Below the pieces are notes generated by a model, which was not told the DNA's origin, ran no database searches, and worked only from the letters and a program-made list of their open reading frames with translations. This document shows positions 1 to 6,234 of a DNA stretch of 9,413 nt, one piece after another. The position numbers and the translations under genes were made by a program. The stretch spans positions 1 through 9,413 of the forward strand of contig BQJS01000187.1 of NCBI GenBank assembly GCA_021604825.1, written 5' to 3'. Every line of letters starts with the position of its first letter. Position 1 is the stretch's first letter. Source of the DNA: Phycisphaerae bacterium (GTDB lineage Bacteria; Planctomycetota; Phycisphaerae; UBA1845).

Positions 1-3
1 TGG

Positions 4-23
4 ATTCCCGCGTGCGCGGGAAT
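4..23. repeat. REP-like palindrome (ATTCCCGCG / CGCGGGAAT)
   Basis: A perfect 9-base inverted repeat separated by two bases, so it folds as an 8-bp hairpin with a 4-base GTGC loop. The flanking TGG...GACGG context resembles the short 'ATTCCCGC...GCGGGAATGACG' palindromes dispersed between genes in many bacterial genomes. It lies at the left edge with no T-run after it, so a dispersed REP-type element is more likely than a terminator. Only one copy is in this window, so its repetitive nature rests on recall of such elements and not on counts. Confidence 0.5.
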
Positions 24-132
24 GACGGTGTTGGCGCTTTGCGACGGGCGATTGATCCTTGGGCGATCTGGCTTTTGGAGTTCGCCGCACAGCCCGATGT
101 CTCGGCACCCGTTACCAGCCCTTTCGACACCA

Positions 133-206
133 ATATATTCAAACCCATCTGACAGGCCATAAACGGCGTTTTCGCAAGCCCCAGGCCTGTTTGGGCCGAT
201 ATATTC
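133..206 (+). promoter_or_regulatory. Upstream region of the HEAT gene with two ATATATTC boxes
   Basis: The octamer ATATATTC occurs twice, at 133-140 and 199-206, 66 bases apart. Each contains TATATT, which resembles a sigma-70 -10 box. The second ends five bases before the ATG at 211, which has no visible ribosome binding site. If it is a real -10, the transcript would begin at or next to the start codon (leaderless). The first could give a leader of about 65 bases. No convincing -35 is seen for either. Confidence 0.25.
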
Positions 207-210
207 TTTA

Positions 211-2139
211 ATGTCTGCGCTCGATTTGAAAACCTTGCCCCCGATCTATGCGGAGTTGGCCCGCTCGAAAAACTTTGCGGCGGACGCGGCACTGGTCGAG
301 GGGCTCGCCCACATGGAGCCGACATTTCAAGCCCATGCCTTGAGCGTGCTGCTTTATCGCGGGCATGACTCGGCGCTCGCGCAAGTCGTCGCGTTGTATT
401 CCAAAGCCGAACCGGCACTTCGATTGCTCTTGATCGAGAACGCAGAATTGTTGGCCGGCGGAATCCGGGTCGGCACGTCACATGCGCTATTTGAAACACG
501 ACGCGCGGCGATCGAATTGATCCGCGACAGTCAGCACGGTAAGTCGGCGTATCTATTGAGCGATGCGCTGAAGCAACCCTGCAATCATACGGCGAGCTTG
601 GCGGCTGATGTTCTGCTGGGGTTGGCATCGTCGGTGGCGGCGGAGGCGACGACGTGGGCGTCTTCGACGAAACCCGCACCGTACGGTCAACTGGAATACG
701 TTGCGTCGGCTGTCTCGCGAGCGCTGTCGAGTTGGTCGCTGCATTTTCGCAGTGAGGTTGTGATGGCGGCTATCTTACTCGCCAGTCCGCTTGAGGACGT
801 GCTCTTTAAGATGGCCGACGACGCTCGCGCACCGGTTGCCCGAGCGCTCAACAACGCGGTGGCTGGCGCTCAAGATGCCCGGTTGGTTGGATACTGCGTG
901 CGGGCGCTGCGGTGTCCGCCGTTGCGAGAGGCGGCGGCGAGATGCTTGGCCAAGATGTCCAGTGCGGCGGCTGAAGTGGAATTGGCGGAACAGGGTTGGC
1001 TTCTGCTCGATCCGGAGGTGCGCAAGGCATGCTCGAAGATGGTCGCCGCGCCGGGTTTGGGGGAGCAGCAATCGGAATTCCGTGTGCGCCGTCCGCGACA
1101 CAAGCGGGCCATGGTGCGCATGTTGGCGGCATCGGGTGGCAAGCCGGGAAGCAAGGTCGAACGGCTGGGTGAACTCGCGATGAATGGCGACCCAACTACG
1201 ATGCGAAAGGCATTCTGGACGCTGGTCAACAGTGCGCACGAGAAGAGTAATGACGTTCTGCAGGCGATTGCGGCGCGCGGCCGCGGGTCGTATGCGTCGA
1301 TCGCGATGATGGAGTTGCGGAGACGTATGGGGCGGCGACTGGCACACAGTGGCGTGGCGGTTGGAGACGTCTCGATTAACTCGGCATCACCCGGCGATTG
1401 TGTGGCGGATGTTTTCGAGCCGTTCTGGATGGAATGCGATTTGCTTGAACCCGATCGACGCAGAGAAGTCGCACAGGCATTGGCCGCCGGCGTGCCCGAA
1501 TTCGACGACTACCTGCGCAGCAAGTGGGGGCTTGGCGATGTCGATTCGCAGATTCGCGTTCTAAAAATCGTCGAGGATGTCGAGCGCATCGATGCGTTTC
1601 GAGATGAAATTCAGCAAGCGGCAGAATCGCAGAGTGCGGTGTTGCGAAGTTTGGCAGTTCGGATGCTTGCGGGGCTTGGCGATGCCAAAAGCGTGCGTCT
1701 GATTCGCAGGGCGCTCGAGGATGAGGACAGTCGCGTGCAAGCCAACGCGGTGGAGTCGTTCGCCAAGTGTTCCCGTGCACAGGGGAGTCAGAAGGATGCG
1801 GCCGTCCAACTTCGTCAGATGACGGATGCCAAGAGCAACCGGGTTCGAGCCAACGCGATCATGGCCCTATTGCAGATGCGGGTTCGCGATGGCGCGGAGT
1901 CGCTGATCAAGATGCTCAACAGTCCATCGAGCGGGCATCGTACGAGTGCATTGTGGGTGGTCGAGCATTTGAATCTTGCGCTGATGATGGAACGGTTGAT
2001 GAAACTGGCTGAAAGCGATCCGGATGTCCGTGTGCAGCGTCGGGCCAAGCGTATCGCCGAGAAGTTCAATCTGGACGGGCGGCAAAGCGTCGTGGACGGT
2101 CCAACAAAGAACGCAAAGAAGCAGGGGGTCGCGCATTGA
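211..2139 (+). CDS. HEAT-repeat protein of unknown role
   Basis: A 642-residue, predominantly helical protein without signal peptide or membrane segment, so probably cytoplasmic. The C-terminal part (about residues 471-620) shows clear tandem HEAT / PBS-lyase-type helical pairs: one around 476-520 (VRMLAGLGDAKSVRLIRRAL, then EDEDSRVQANAVESF), one around 541-590 (RVRANAIMALLQM...SLIKML), and one around 592-618 (SDPDVRVQRRAKRIAEKF). The N-terminal 400 residues are also Ala/Leu-rich helices but more degenerate. HEAT repeats form a curved solenoid that binds other proteins, so a scaffold or adaptor role is inferred; no catalytic motif is seen. The ATG at 211 has no Shine-Dalgarno sequence in front of it. 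The stop codon overlaps the TTG start of the next gene, so the two are probably co-translated and may act together. No specific family was recognised beyond HEAT. Confidence 0.85.
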   Translation: MSALDLKTLPPIYAELARSKNFAADAALVEGLAHMEPTFQAHALSVLLYRGHDSALAQVVALYSKAEPALRLLLIENAELLAGGIRVGTSHALFETRRAAIELIRDSQHGKSAYLLSDALKQPCNHTASLAADVLLGLASSVAAEATTWASSTKPAPYGQLEYVASAVSRALSSWSLHFRSEVVMAAILLASPLEDVLFKMADDARAPVARALNNAVAGAQDARLVGYCVRALRCPPLREAAARCLAKMSSAAAEVELAEQGWLLLDPEVRKACSKMVAAPGLGEQQSEFRVRRPRHKRAMVRMLAASGGKPGSKVERLGELAMNGDPTTMRKAFWTLVNSAHEKSNDVLQAIAARGRGSYASIAMMELRRRMGRRLAHSGVAVGDVSINSASPGDCVADVFEPFWMECDLLEPDRRREVAQALAAGVPEFDDYLRSKWGLGDVDSQIRVLKIVEDVERIDAFRDEIQQAAESQSAVLRSLAVRMLAGLGDAKSVRLIRRALEDEDSRVQANAVESFAKCSRAQGSQKDAAVQLRQMTDAKSNRVRANAIMALLQMRVRDGAESLIKMLNSPSSGHRTSALWVVEHLNLALMMERLMKLAESDPDVRVQRRAKRIAEKFNLDGRQSVVDGPTKNAKKQGVAH

Positions 2140-2570
2140 TATTTGCCCAGATCAACGCCGCCACCGGTGAAACCGTCGCTCCGATCGATCGTTTGCATGG
2201 GATTCGTGATCGCTTCGCAACGGGTGGTTCCGTCGCAGATTTTGTGTTGGTGATCACGCTGATTTTGCTGGCGCTGGCTGCACTGTATGGCATCATGCAT
2301 TGGGGCATGCGTCGGCGTCGCGGGGCATTCTTCAACCCGCGCAAACTATTCGACAAGACGCTGCGGTCACTAAGCCTGCGGGTCGATCAACGCGATTTGG
2401 TGCGCAAGATCGCCCGCGACCTCCGCCTCCAACACCCAACCGTGCTACTGCTAAGCCCGCAGCTCTTAAATCTCTACGGCAACCAGTGGATGAGTGCCAC
2501 CGACAACGTCACCGACTCCCAACGAACCCAACTCGACGATCTGTCCACCCACCTCTTCGGCAGGCACTGA
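2136..2570 (+). CDS. Small single-pass membrane protein coupled to the HEAT gene
   Basis: A 144-residue protein starting with TTG at 2136, which overlaps the upstream TGA as TTGA. A G-rich ribosome binding site (GGGGG at 2124-2128, seven bases before the start) lies inside the end of the HEAT gene, so translation is probably coupled. Residues 34-54 form one hydrophobic helix (FVLVITLILLALAALYG) followed by a positive cluster R59-R62. By the positive-inside rule the short N-terminus is outside the membrane and the C-terminal 80 residues are cytoplasmic. That tail is basic and helical, with a hydrophobic patch HPTVLLLSPQLL at 100-111. I do not recognise the family. The pairing suggests that the cytoplasmic tail could anchor the HEAT protein at the membrane; this is inference. 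Confidence 0.75.
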   Translation: MIFAQINAATGETVAPIDRLHGIRDRFATGGSVADFVLVITLILLALAALYGIMHWGMRRRRGAFFNPRKLFDKTLRSLSLRVDQRDLVRKIARDLRLQHPTVLLLSPQLLNLYGNQWMSATDNVTDSQRTQLDDLSTHLFGRH

Positions 2571-2609
2571 GCAGGCAACCCCAAGACCAAACCAACCGCA
2601 TCGATGTGC

Positions 2610-2628
2610 CACTGCTCTGTGAGCAGTG
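2610..2628. other. Perfect 8-bp hairpin between genes
   Basis: CACTGCTC (2610-2617) pairs exactly with GAGCAGTG (2621-2628) over a TGT loop. It lies 40 bases after the stop of the membrane-protein gene and before the candidate promoter of the next gene, where a terminator would be expected. No T-run follows, so a factor-independent terminator is doubtful. It may protect the mRNA 3' end. Confidence 0.4.
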
Positions 2629-2660
2629 CGGACGCCGCATAGCCATCGTAAACCACAAGG

Positions 2661-2688
2661 TTGACCCTCACACGAATTGGCGCAAAAT
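2661..2688 (+). promoter_or_regulatory. Candidate sigma-70 promoter for the SecD-like lipoprotein
   Basis: TTGACC (2661-2666, five of six matches to TTGACA) is followed after 16 bases by CAAAAT (2683-2688, four of six matches to TATAAT). Transcription would begin near 2695, giving a leader of about 50 bases. The only other candidate control element nearby is the hairpin at 2610-2628. Confidence 0.4.
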
Positions 2689-2745
2689 GTTCGCTGTAGG
2701 TTGTTCGGGTCTGATTCCAATTGAATCATCGGTGGGAGGTGGCAG

Positions 2746-3273
2746 ATGTTCTCAAATCGAATCGTCAATCGTCGTTTTGTTGCGATGTCGTTTGCGTCGA
2801 TGGTTGGCGTTGCGATGCTGGCCGGCTGTTCGCAATTTCAATCAGGTGCGAAGCCGAAGGTGGATCCTTCGAAGTTTGCGCTATACGAGCAACCCATCGA
2901 CATGCGGTTCCACTTCGCCACCGACACACCGACGGACGGTTATATGAAGGTCACCGATCCGGATGGTGGCACTGCATACGTTGAGCCCATTCCGCTATTG
3001 ACGGAGCAGGACGTCGTTTCCGCGAGCGCCCGGCATGACAGTGCGGATCGGCCCAGCGTGATGGTCACCTTTAACGACGCAGCCGGGGCAAGGCTTTCGG
3101 CGATTACGGCTGACAGTATCGGCGAGAAGATGGCGATCTTCGTAGACGACGAGTTGGTATCGTGCCCGAAGATCATGTCGGCAATAGGAAGCAAAGCGCA
3201 GATTTCGGGCGACTTCACGGAAGAGCGCGCTCAGCAAATCGCATCGGCCTTGTCGAAGCGATCAAATCGATGA
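2746..3273 (+). CDS. Lipoprotein with a stand-alone SecD P1-head-like domain
   Basis: A 175-residue lipoprotein. The start ATG is set by GGGAGG at 2734-2739, six bases upstream. The signal peptide has the n-region RRF and a lipobox LAGC, with lipidated Cys28. Residues 84-170 read like the P1 head subdomain of the translocon subunit SecD: 'LLTEQDVVSA' (SecD 'LTGxDLxxA'), 'PSVMVTFNDAAGARLSAIT' (SecD 'PxVxLxFxxxGAxxFxxIT'), 'IGEKMAIFVDDELVSCPKI' (SecD 'GKxLAIVLDGxVxSAPxI'), 'AQISGDFTEERAQQIASAL' (SecD 'AxIxGxFTxEEAxxLAxxL'). In SecD this domain is periplasmic and helps complete protein export. Here there are no RND-type membrane helices, so the protein cannot work as a SecD channel component by itself. 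The substrate or partner is unknown. It is convergent with the next gene. Confidence 0.8.
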   Translation: MFSNRIVNRRFVAMSFASMVGVAMLAGCSQFQSGAKPKVDPSKFALYEQPIDMRFHFATDTPTDGYMKVTDPDGGTAYVEPIPLLTEQDVVSASARHDSADRPSVMVTFNDAAGARLSAITADSIGEKMAIFVDDELVSCPKIMSAIGSKAQISGDFTEERAQQIASALSKRSNR

Positions 3274-3283
3274 TTACACTTGC

Positions 3284-4015
3284 CTAGACGCTGTTGATTG
3301 CCACGTATGCTATGAGTACGTAAAGAGTGGCTGTGATTGCAAGGGCAATGATGTAGGCAAGAGTCCAGATAACCCGCGTCGCAGGTCCAAGTATCAACAT
3401 CACAATAGCTGCGAGTGCCAAGAATGTCGGAGTGACTAGGCCAATCCAGATGATTGTGTCTTTGCCCAGCCAATCGCCAAGGATTGCGTCAGTTTGAAAC
3501 GACCAAATCAACAGCACCCAGTAAGCTACGTAAGACGCAATCAACAAGTACTCCCCGCGAATACGAAACGCGTTCATGGCCGCGATCGTTGACTTGATCG
3601 TACATCCACATTCGGGGCATTTGCCGCCGGCCGTCAATCCGCGGAGGTTGTAACCGCAGGCGTTGCAGGACAAGTCCAAATCAATTTCGATCGCCGACGT
3701 CACCGGGTTATCGATTCGCGCGAATGAGGTTGATGTATCTTCCAGGTTCTCAGTCGCAAGACGTCCAAGCTTGTGTCGCACAAAAAGTATGATCATCGAA
3801 AGGATGCAAAGGGCTTTCCAGGAGATGAGCCACCACGTTTTCCACCACGCCCCCAACTGCGCTTCGACGATGTCCGACGCTCCAAACAGAATAAACACGA
3901 TTGCCGCAGCAAAGGCGCGCACACGCACGCGCGAATTCATCATCGCACAAACGGCGAATACGATTCCAATGACGATCCAAAGTCCGGCTTCGATGTGGTT
4001 TGCGGTTTTGAACAT
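3284..4015 (-). CDS. Six-helix membrane protein with a central zinc ribbon
   Basis: A 243-residue integral membrane protein. Hydrophobic helices lie at about 12-27, 33-48, 61-79, 156-173, 188-209 and 215-240, three on each side of a soluble segment of about 75 residues. That segment holds a four-cysteine zinc ribbon: C117-x2-C120-G-Y-N-L-R-G-L ... C133-P-E-C136-G. This CxxCGYNLRGL...CPxCG signature recurs in many planctomycete membrane proteins, where its role is unknown. With three helices before it, the ribbon and both termini are on opposite sides of the membrane; which side holds the ribbon is not settled by the sequence. The ATG at 4015 has only a close, weak AGGAA in front of it. The stop is 10 bases from that of the convergent lipoprotein gene. 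No enzymatic motif was seen. Confidence 0.8.
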   Translation of the reverse strand: MFKTANHIEAGLWIVIGIVFAVCAMMNSRVRVRAFAAAIVFILFGASDIVEAQLGAWWKTWWLISWKALCILSMIILFVRHKLGRLATENLEDTSTSFARIDNPVTSAIEIDLDLSCNACGYNLRGLTAGGKCPECGCTIKSTIAAMNAFRIRGEYLLIASYVAYWVLLIWSFQTDAILGDWLGKDTIIWIGLVTPTFLALAAIVMLILGPATRVIWTLAYIIALAITATLYVLIAYVAINSV

Positions 4016-4206
4016 TTCCTGAAATCTCGATAGCGCACGTGGCCCCTTTCGCTCGCCGCGCTTACGGATGATTCCCTAACGTAAGGCTATCCTTCGTGAT
4101 GTGCGCCCGGGCTTTTCACATCTTCCCCGCACGTACCCACCGCTCGCATACCCGCATGGGGAATTTACCACTCTCGGAATTCCCTTCGATATACCAATTT
4201 CACGAT

Positions 4207-4212
4207 TATACT
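4207..4212 (+). promoter_or_regulatory. Candidate -10 box for the Cys-rich protein gene
   Basis: TATACT at 4207-4212 matches the -10 consensus in five of six positions. Transcription would begin near 4219 and leave a leader of about 45 bases before the ATG at 4266. The -35 region (about 4184-4190, CTTCGAT) is poor, so an activator or a different sigma factor may be used if this is real. The rest of the 250-base divergent gap (4016-4265) shows only a 6-base inverted repeat, CTTACG at 4061-4066 with CGTAAG at 4080-4085. Confidence 0.35.
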
Positions 4213-4265
4213 ACGTCCGTTAGTGGACCACATCACATCATTTGGCCGGGCGAAGGAGAAAAGTC

Positions 4266-5096
4266 ATGAAGTCGAACCATTGTTGTCAGTTGGCGTTGGC
4301 GTTCTGTCTTGCTTTCGCGGTTGCAGATGCGAGGGCGCAATGTGGAGATCCCGATCCCAGTAATGTCATCTTGAATGACGCGGACATCTGGCACATCACC
4401 GGTGGCGATTTGCTCACGGTGTTGGCCAACCCCTTCCCGGATGACAGTCAGGTAGGCAACTTCATTGCCGTTCGTAACATCATCGATCAGCCCATCAACT
4501 ACTTCCGTATCATTTCAAACGAACATTTCGCGCAGAATAACACGAGCGTCTTTACGGTTGCGGAAGATTTGGAAAACGAAGGCGGAAGCAACTGGTGGTT
4601 GTTCTTCGAGTCGTCCACGTTCGACATCGTCGGATCGATTGAATGCGAAGACTGCGAATCCGATGACGATTGTGATGACGGCGACGAATGCACGGTCGAC
4701 GAGTGCAACCTCGACGATGAGTTTTGCGTCTACTCGCCGCTCGATTGCGACGATGACAATGCGTGCACAGACGATGTTTGCGATGATGGCGAATGCGTCA
4801 ATTACGTGATCAGTTGCGATGACGGCGACGCTTGCACGACCGATTCGTGCGACGCGTCCACCGGCTGCGACAATGAACCGATCGACTGCGATGATGGCGA
4901 CGCCTGCACGGCCGACAGTTGCTCAGCCGGCGTGTGTTTCAGCGATCCGATTTGCGGTGTGGCTGACGGTTGCTGCGACGAGAGCTGCGATCCGGGAAGC
5001 GATCCCGATTGCTTCGTGTGCGGCGAGCGCAAAGATCCATGTTCGAGCAATTCCGATTGCTGTTCAAACAAGTGCAGACGGGGTCGTTGCAGGTAA
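4266..5096 (+). CDS. Secreted Cys/Asp-rich repeat protein with a knottin-like C-terminus
   Basis: A 276-residue exported protein. The ATG at 4266 is chosen because GAAGGAG (4252-4258) lies seven bases upstream and the signal peptide begins there. A hydrophobic stretch is followed by ADARA|Q, a typical signal peptidase I site (cut after residue 24). Residues 25-126 form a domain with few cysteines, probably beta-rich and unrecognised. Residues 127-250 are a cysteine- and aspartate-rich array with four units of the form C-D-D-(G/D)-(D/N)-x-C-T-x-D-x-C beginning at Cys136, Cys161, Cys184 and Cys208 (spacing 25, 23, 24). Similar CDDGDxCT repeats occur in secreted proteins of planctomycetes and myxobacteria; disulfide bonding is expected, calcium binding by the acidic loops is possible. 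The last 25 residues carry six cysteines (252, 259, 265, 266, 270, 275) in a C-x6-C-x5-CC-x3-C-x4-C pattern like inhibitor cystine knots. Function unknown; cell-surface or extracellular. Confidence 0.85.
   Translation: MKSNHCCQLALAFCLAFAVADARAQCGDPDPSNVILNDADIWHITGGDLLTVLANPFPDDSQVGNFIAVRNIIDQPINYFRIISNEHFAQNNTSVFTVAEDLENEGGSNWWLFFESSTFDIVGSIECEDCESDDDCDDGDECTVDECNLDDEFCVYSPLDCDDDNACTDDVCDDGECVNYVISCDDGDACTTDSCDASTGCDNEPIDCDDGDACTADSCSAGVCFSDPICGVADGCCDESCDPGSDPDCFVCGERKDPCSSNSDCCSNKCRRGRCR
4671..4954 (+). repeat. Four tandem Cys/Asp-rich coding repeats
   Basis: Four in-frame units start at the cysteine codons at 4671, 4746, 4815 and 4887, each 69-75 bases long. All begin TG(C/T)GA(C/T)GA(C/T) and contain TGCAC at the second cysteine. 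Units three and four are closest (TGCGATGACGGCGACGCTTG against TGCGATGATGGCGACGCCTG), which points to recent duplication. The first unit has a longer insertion before the next copy. The repeats sit inside the secreted protein gene and could expand or contract by recombination. Confidence 0.75.
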
Positions 5097-5140
5097 ACTC
5101 GCAATATTTAAGTCGAATGCTTGCTCAACAGCAGAGAACT

Positions 5141-5178
5141 CAATGAGCCCCGGTCGCGCGTCGTCCGGGGTTTCATTG
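5141..5178. terminator. Bidirectional hairpin between convergent genes
   Basis: CAATGA (5141-5146) and CCCCGG (5148-5153) pair with TCATTG (5173-5178) and CCGGGG (5165-5170) across an 11-base loop. G5147 can wobble-pair with T5171, leaving T5172 bulged, for a stem of about 13 bp. It sits 44 bases after the stop of the Cys-rich gene and 15 bases before that of the opposing lipoprotein gene, so it probably terminates or stabilises both transcripts. A strong T-run is missing on both sides. Confidence 0.6.
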
Positions 5179-5193
5179 GATATTTGAAAGCAA

Positions 5194-5955
5194 TCACTCT
5201 CCAATCAAGCTGGCGGTCAACCCTCCAATCTCCTTGACCACGCCCGTCTTCCAGAGCGTTTCGACTTCATCGAGCAGTTCTTCAAACGCTTCACGCTCGG
5301 TCTTGAGGCGCATGAAGTCGACGGCTTCGCCGCTGGTCCATGCGCTGGCGATTTGATTCTTTCGGCTGGTCGTTTCGCAGCTTCCGTAGATGTATCCCGT
5401 CCTGACGTCCATCAGGATGGCGGAAGCCGTGGTGGTGACTTCGGCGGTTTGGTTGGGAGAAAGCCCCAGCGTCACAACCGAGAGCGGTGGCAAGACATCG
5501 CCGACGAAAAAGCTCGTGTCGAAGGTGTAGAGCAACAGCAAGTCGGCATGCAATGATGCGGCGGCTTGTCGTAGCTGCCGATCGGATTCGAGATGTTCGC
5601 TCAAGAGCATTCGATTCAACGTCGCCACCTGTTCGACCTGCGGTAGCGAACGGAGCCGCTCAAAGTCCTCATCGGTTTCAATGTCACGCACGGTGACGAC
5701 GCTGTACTTTCCAGTTCCATATCCCTTGGTCGTTCGTGATCGATAGCGCGGTGCTTGTACGCGTGCAGTGGCTAATTGCGCGGGGAGGGGTGACGCGGGT
5801 CTGCGGGCGAGGATTTCCTTGATATCGTCGTCGGCGAGAATGTTGAAATCAGCCGCCGCCCCCGGCGTACGGTATGACGCGCATCCAGCCGCCAATAGCA
5901 AGAGTGAAGTGCAAAGGACTTGAAGTGGCATTCTGAGTGGTTTCGCGGCGGGCAT
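5194..5955 (-). CDS. Uncharacterised lipoprotein
   Basis: A 253-residue lipoprotein. The ATG at 5955 has AAGGAG eight to nine bases upstream on the minus strand. The signal peptide ends in a lipobox LAAGC with lipidated Cys25, and the mature N-terminus begins CASYRT, without Asp at +2. After a linker (to about residue 75) come a strand KYSVVTVRDIET (83-94), a helical part 95-135, and the most distinctive block, 'LHADLLLLYTFDT' (135-147) followed by 'ASAILMDVRTGYIYGSCETT' (177-196). A C-terminal helix (215-235) follows. This layout (helix, hydrophobic strand naming an envelope activity, then 'a.l.D.rtG.i.g') resembles CsgG/LpoB/TolB-N-like periplasmic lipoproteins, but I could not assign it firmly. 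It is divergent from the lipoprotein at 6235 and convergent with the Cys-rich gene. Confidence 0.8.
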   Translation of the reverse strand: MPAAKPLRMPLQVLCTSLLLLAAGCASYRTPGAAADFNILADDDIKEILARRPASPLPAQLATARVQAPRYRSRTTKGYGTGKYSVVTVRDIETDEDFERLRSLPQVEQVATLNRMLLSEHLESDRQLRQAAASLHADLLLLYTFDTSFFVGDVLPPLSVVTLGLSPNQTAEVTTTASAILMDVRTGYIYGSCETTSRKNQIASAWTSGEAVDFMRLKTEREAFEELLDEVETLWKTGVVKEIGGLTASLIGE

Positions 5956-6079
5956 TTGAGGTTCTCCTTGTGGAAGCTGGGGTGTGAGTTTTTGGCTCTG
6001 GGCACGTTAAATCTGCAAACATGCGTCCGCAAGCAGATTCCCGTAAAACCATGTACGGCAGAAGTTGGGGCTTTAGTCC

Positions 6080-6108
6080 TTGAAGCCGATCGCTGATGTG
6101 GCTATACC
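6080..6108 (+). promoter_or_regulatory. Candidate sigma-70 promoter for the lipoprotein at 6235
   Basis: TTGAAG (6080-6085) and TATACC (6103-6108) each match the consensus in four of six positions, with the first four bases exact, and are 17 bases apart. The start of transcription would be near 6115 and leave a leader of about 120 bases, longer than for its neighbours. The leader holds a small inverted repeat (ACCGG at 6123-6127 with CCGGT at 6137-6141). The rest of the 279-base divergent gap (5956-6234) shows nothing I can name. Confidence 0.4.
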
Positions 6109-6234
6109 GTTCGCTTGTGTCAACCGGTGGTTAAGGCCGGTAGTAGATTTTTGAGGTTCGTATTTTCGATCGGATCGGAGACAGCTATTCGGGCAGAATT
6201 GGCGATCCGGTCACATTCATGGAGGAAAATCGCG

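Noticed and set aside
775..1347. Long minus-strand frame inside the HEAT gene.
   Set aside because: The translation is Arg/His-rich low-complexity typical of an antisense shadow of a GC-rich gene; the HEAT frame is clearly the coding one.
2606..2745. A frame reading MPLLCEQCGRRIAIVNHKV, with a zinc-ribbon-like CxxCGR, between the membrane-protein gene and the SecD-like lipoprotein.
   Set aside because: The GTG at 2606 has no ribosome binding site, the frame runs on into the lipoprotein gene in another phase, a hairpin covers its start, and a candidate promoter lies inside it. The two cysteines alone are not enough.
2300..2947. A 215-codon open frame overlapping two genes.
   Set aside because: It covers the end of the membrane-protein gene and the start of the lipoprotein gene, both well supported by ribosome binding sites and signal or membrane features. 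Its translation is Arg/Pro-rich and without domain structure.
4671..4954. The Cys/Asp repeat region considered as a CRISPR-like array.
   Set aside because: The repeats are in frame, diverged at third codon positions and have coding, not unique, spacers.
6115..6234. Upstream extension of the lipoprotein at 6235 by 40 residues.
   Set aside because: It would place the signal peptide internally, and the ATG at 6235 has GGAGGA at ideal distance.
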